41,071 nt of DNA, from assembly GCA_017623595.1 (NCBI GenBank), contig JAGAOU010000086.1, positions 1 through 41,071 of the forward strand. The letters are read 5' to 3'. The stretch's first letter is position 1; each line of letters opens with the position of its first letter. Below the pieces are notes generated by a model. The model worked only from the letters and a program-made list of their open reading frames with translations. It had not been told where the DNA came from and searched no databases. This stretch comes from Clostridia bacterium (lineage in GTDB: Bacteria; Bacillota; Clostridia; Oscillospirales; UBA644). The translations under genes were made by a program, and so were the position numbers. Positions 40,798-41,071 of this stretch are shown here, piece after piece.

Positions 40798-41071
40798 TAA
40801 GAAGCGGGGCCGGCGGCCATGTTATCGGGATGCAGGGTACGGCCGGTACCACCGCCGGAAGCGACGGAGAAGTACTTCACGCCGTTTTCGTTGCACCATT
40901 TCTTGTAGGTGCCTGCAACGGGATGCTGGAAGCGGGTGGGGTTGGTGGAGTTACCGGTGATGGAAACGCCAACGTTTTCCAGTCTCATGATGGCAACGCC
41001 TTCGGGAACGCTGTCTGCACCGTAGCACTTAACCTTGGCACGGTCTCCGTCGTAATAAGGAGTTTCCTTAA
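40632..41071 (-). CDS. GGGtGRT-family protein (3' part, runs off the window)
   Basis: The last 145 residues of a larger protein; the frame stays open to the window edge (KETPYYDGDRAKVKCYGADS before an internal Met at 40988). The motif ASGGGTGRTLHPDNMAAG is the signature of the GGGtGRT family (PF14057), whose biochemical role is unknown; members are usually about 330 residues and often lie near NifU-like genes. The C-terminal end is VGATVAVAVAVEEAQK. This looks like the intact source gene of the tails found at 21800, 29915, 32885 and 37331. Confidence 0.85.
   Translation of the reverse strand, partial: KETPYYDGDRAKVKCYGADSVPEGVAIMRLENVGVSITGNSTNPTRFQHPVAGTYKKWCNENGVKYFSVASGGGTGRTLHPDNMAAGPASYGMTDTMGRMHGDAQFAGSSSVPAHVEMMGLIGMGNNPMVGATVAVAVAVEEAQK

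Overview
The window looks like the chromosome of an anaerobic, animal-gut type Firmicute (Clostridia). Evidence: strong AGGAGG ribosome binding sites, textbook TTGACA-N17-TATAAT promoters, Clostridia-style secreted lipoproteins, a glycyl radical enzyme with its activase, many AraC-type regulators, a stand-alone triosephosphate-isomerase-like enzyme, and a gene of the gut-anaerobe GGGtGRT family. There are no rRNA or tRNA genes, no CRISPR array and no complete transposon. Family calls come from reading motifs; no database was searched.

Region 1 (1-19.4 kb) is a carbohydrate catabolic neighbourhood. It holds a GLUG-repeat lipoprotein, a GH39-like glycosidase with its own promoter, and an AraC regulator facing a ThuA-like protein and a Gfo/Idh/MocA oxidoreductase. 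A long leftward operon (15026 to 6436) follows, driven from a promoter that overlaps face-to-face with that of a divergent AraC gene. In order of transcription it encodes a YgjV-like membrane protein, a U32-peptidase-like Fe-S protein, three tandem QueG-like double-[4Fe-4S] proteins, and two tandem large glycosidase-like paralogues. A wall- or membrane-anchored metallophosphoesterase and a YD-repeat-like lipoprotein complete the region.

Region 2 (19.7-41.07 kb) is built of five self-contained metabolic cassettes. Their borders carry copies of a terminator hairpin and, in most cases, the extreme 3' end of a GGGtGRT-family gene. All of these copies lie in the same (-) orientation as the GGGtGRT gene that runs off the right edge. 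The cassettes are: (i) a GH110-like beta-helix glycosidase; (ii) a DeoR regulator divergent from a seven-gene sugar operon (TPI-like, SIS isomerase, YjbQ, FGGY kinase, fucose-isomerase-like, FSA-type transaldolase, ceramidase-like); (iii) an AraC regulator divergent from a GH5 glycosidase and an EamA exporter/importer; (iv) an AraC regulator divergent from a glycyl radical enzyme and its activase; (v) a leftward operon of MBL-fold protein, metallophosphoesterase and a frameshifted TIM-barrel isomerase. Two borders also keep the 5' end of a tyrosine recombinase gene.

The most interesting reading is that the 3' end of the GGGtGRT gene has served repeatedly as an integration site for small catabolic islands. 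Each insertion would bring its own copy of the gene tail and terminator. Two regulators carry C-termini encoded by that imported tail. The repeats, fusions and integrase remnants are visible in the sequence; serial site-specific integration is inference.
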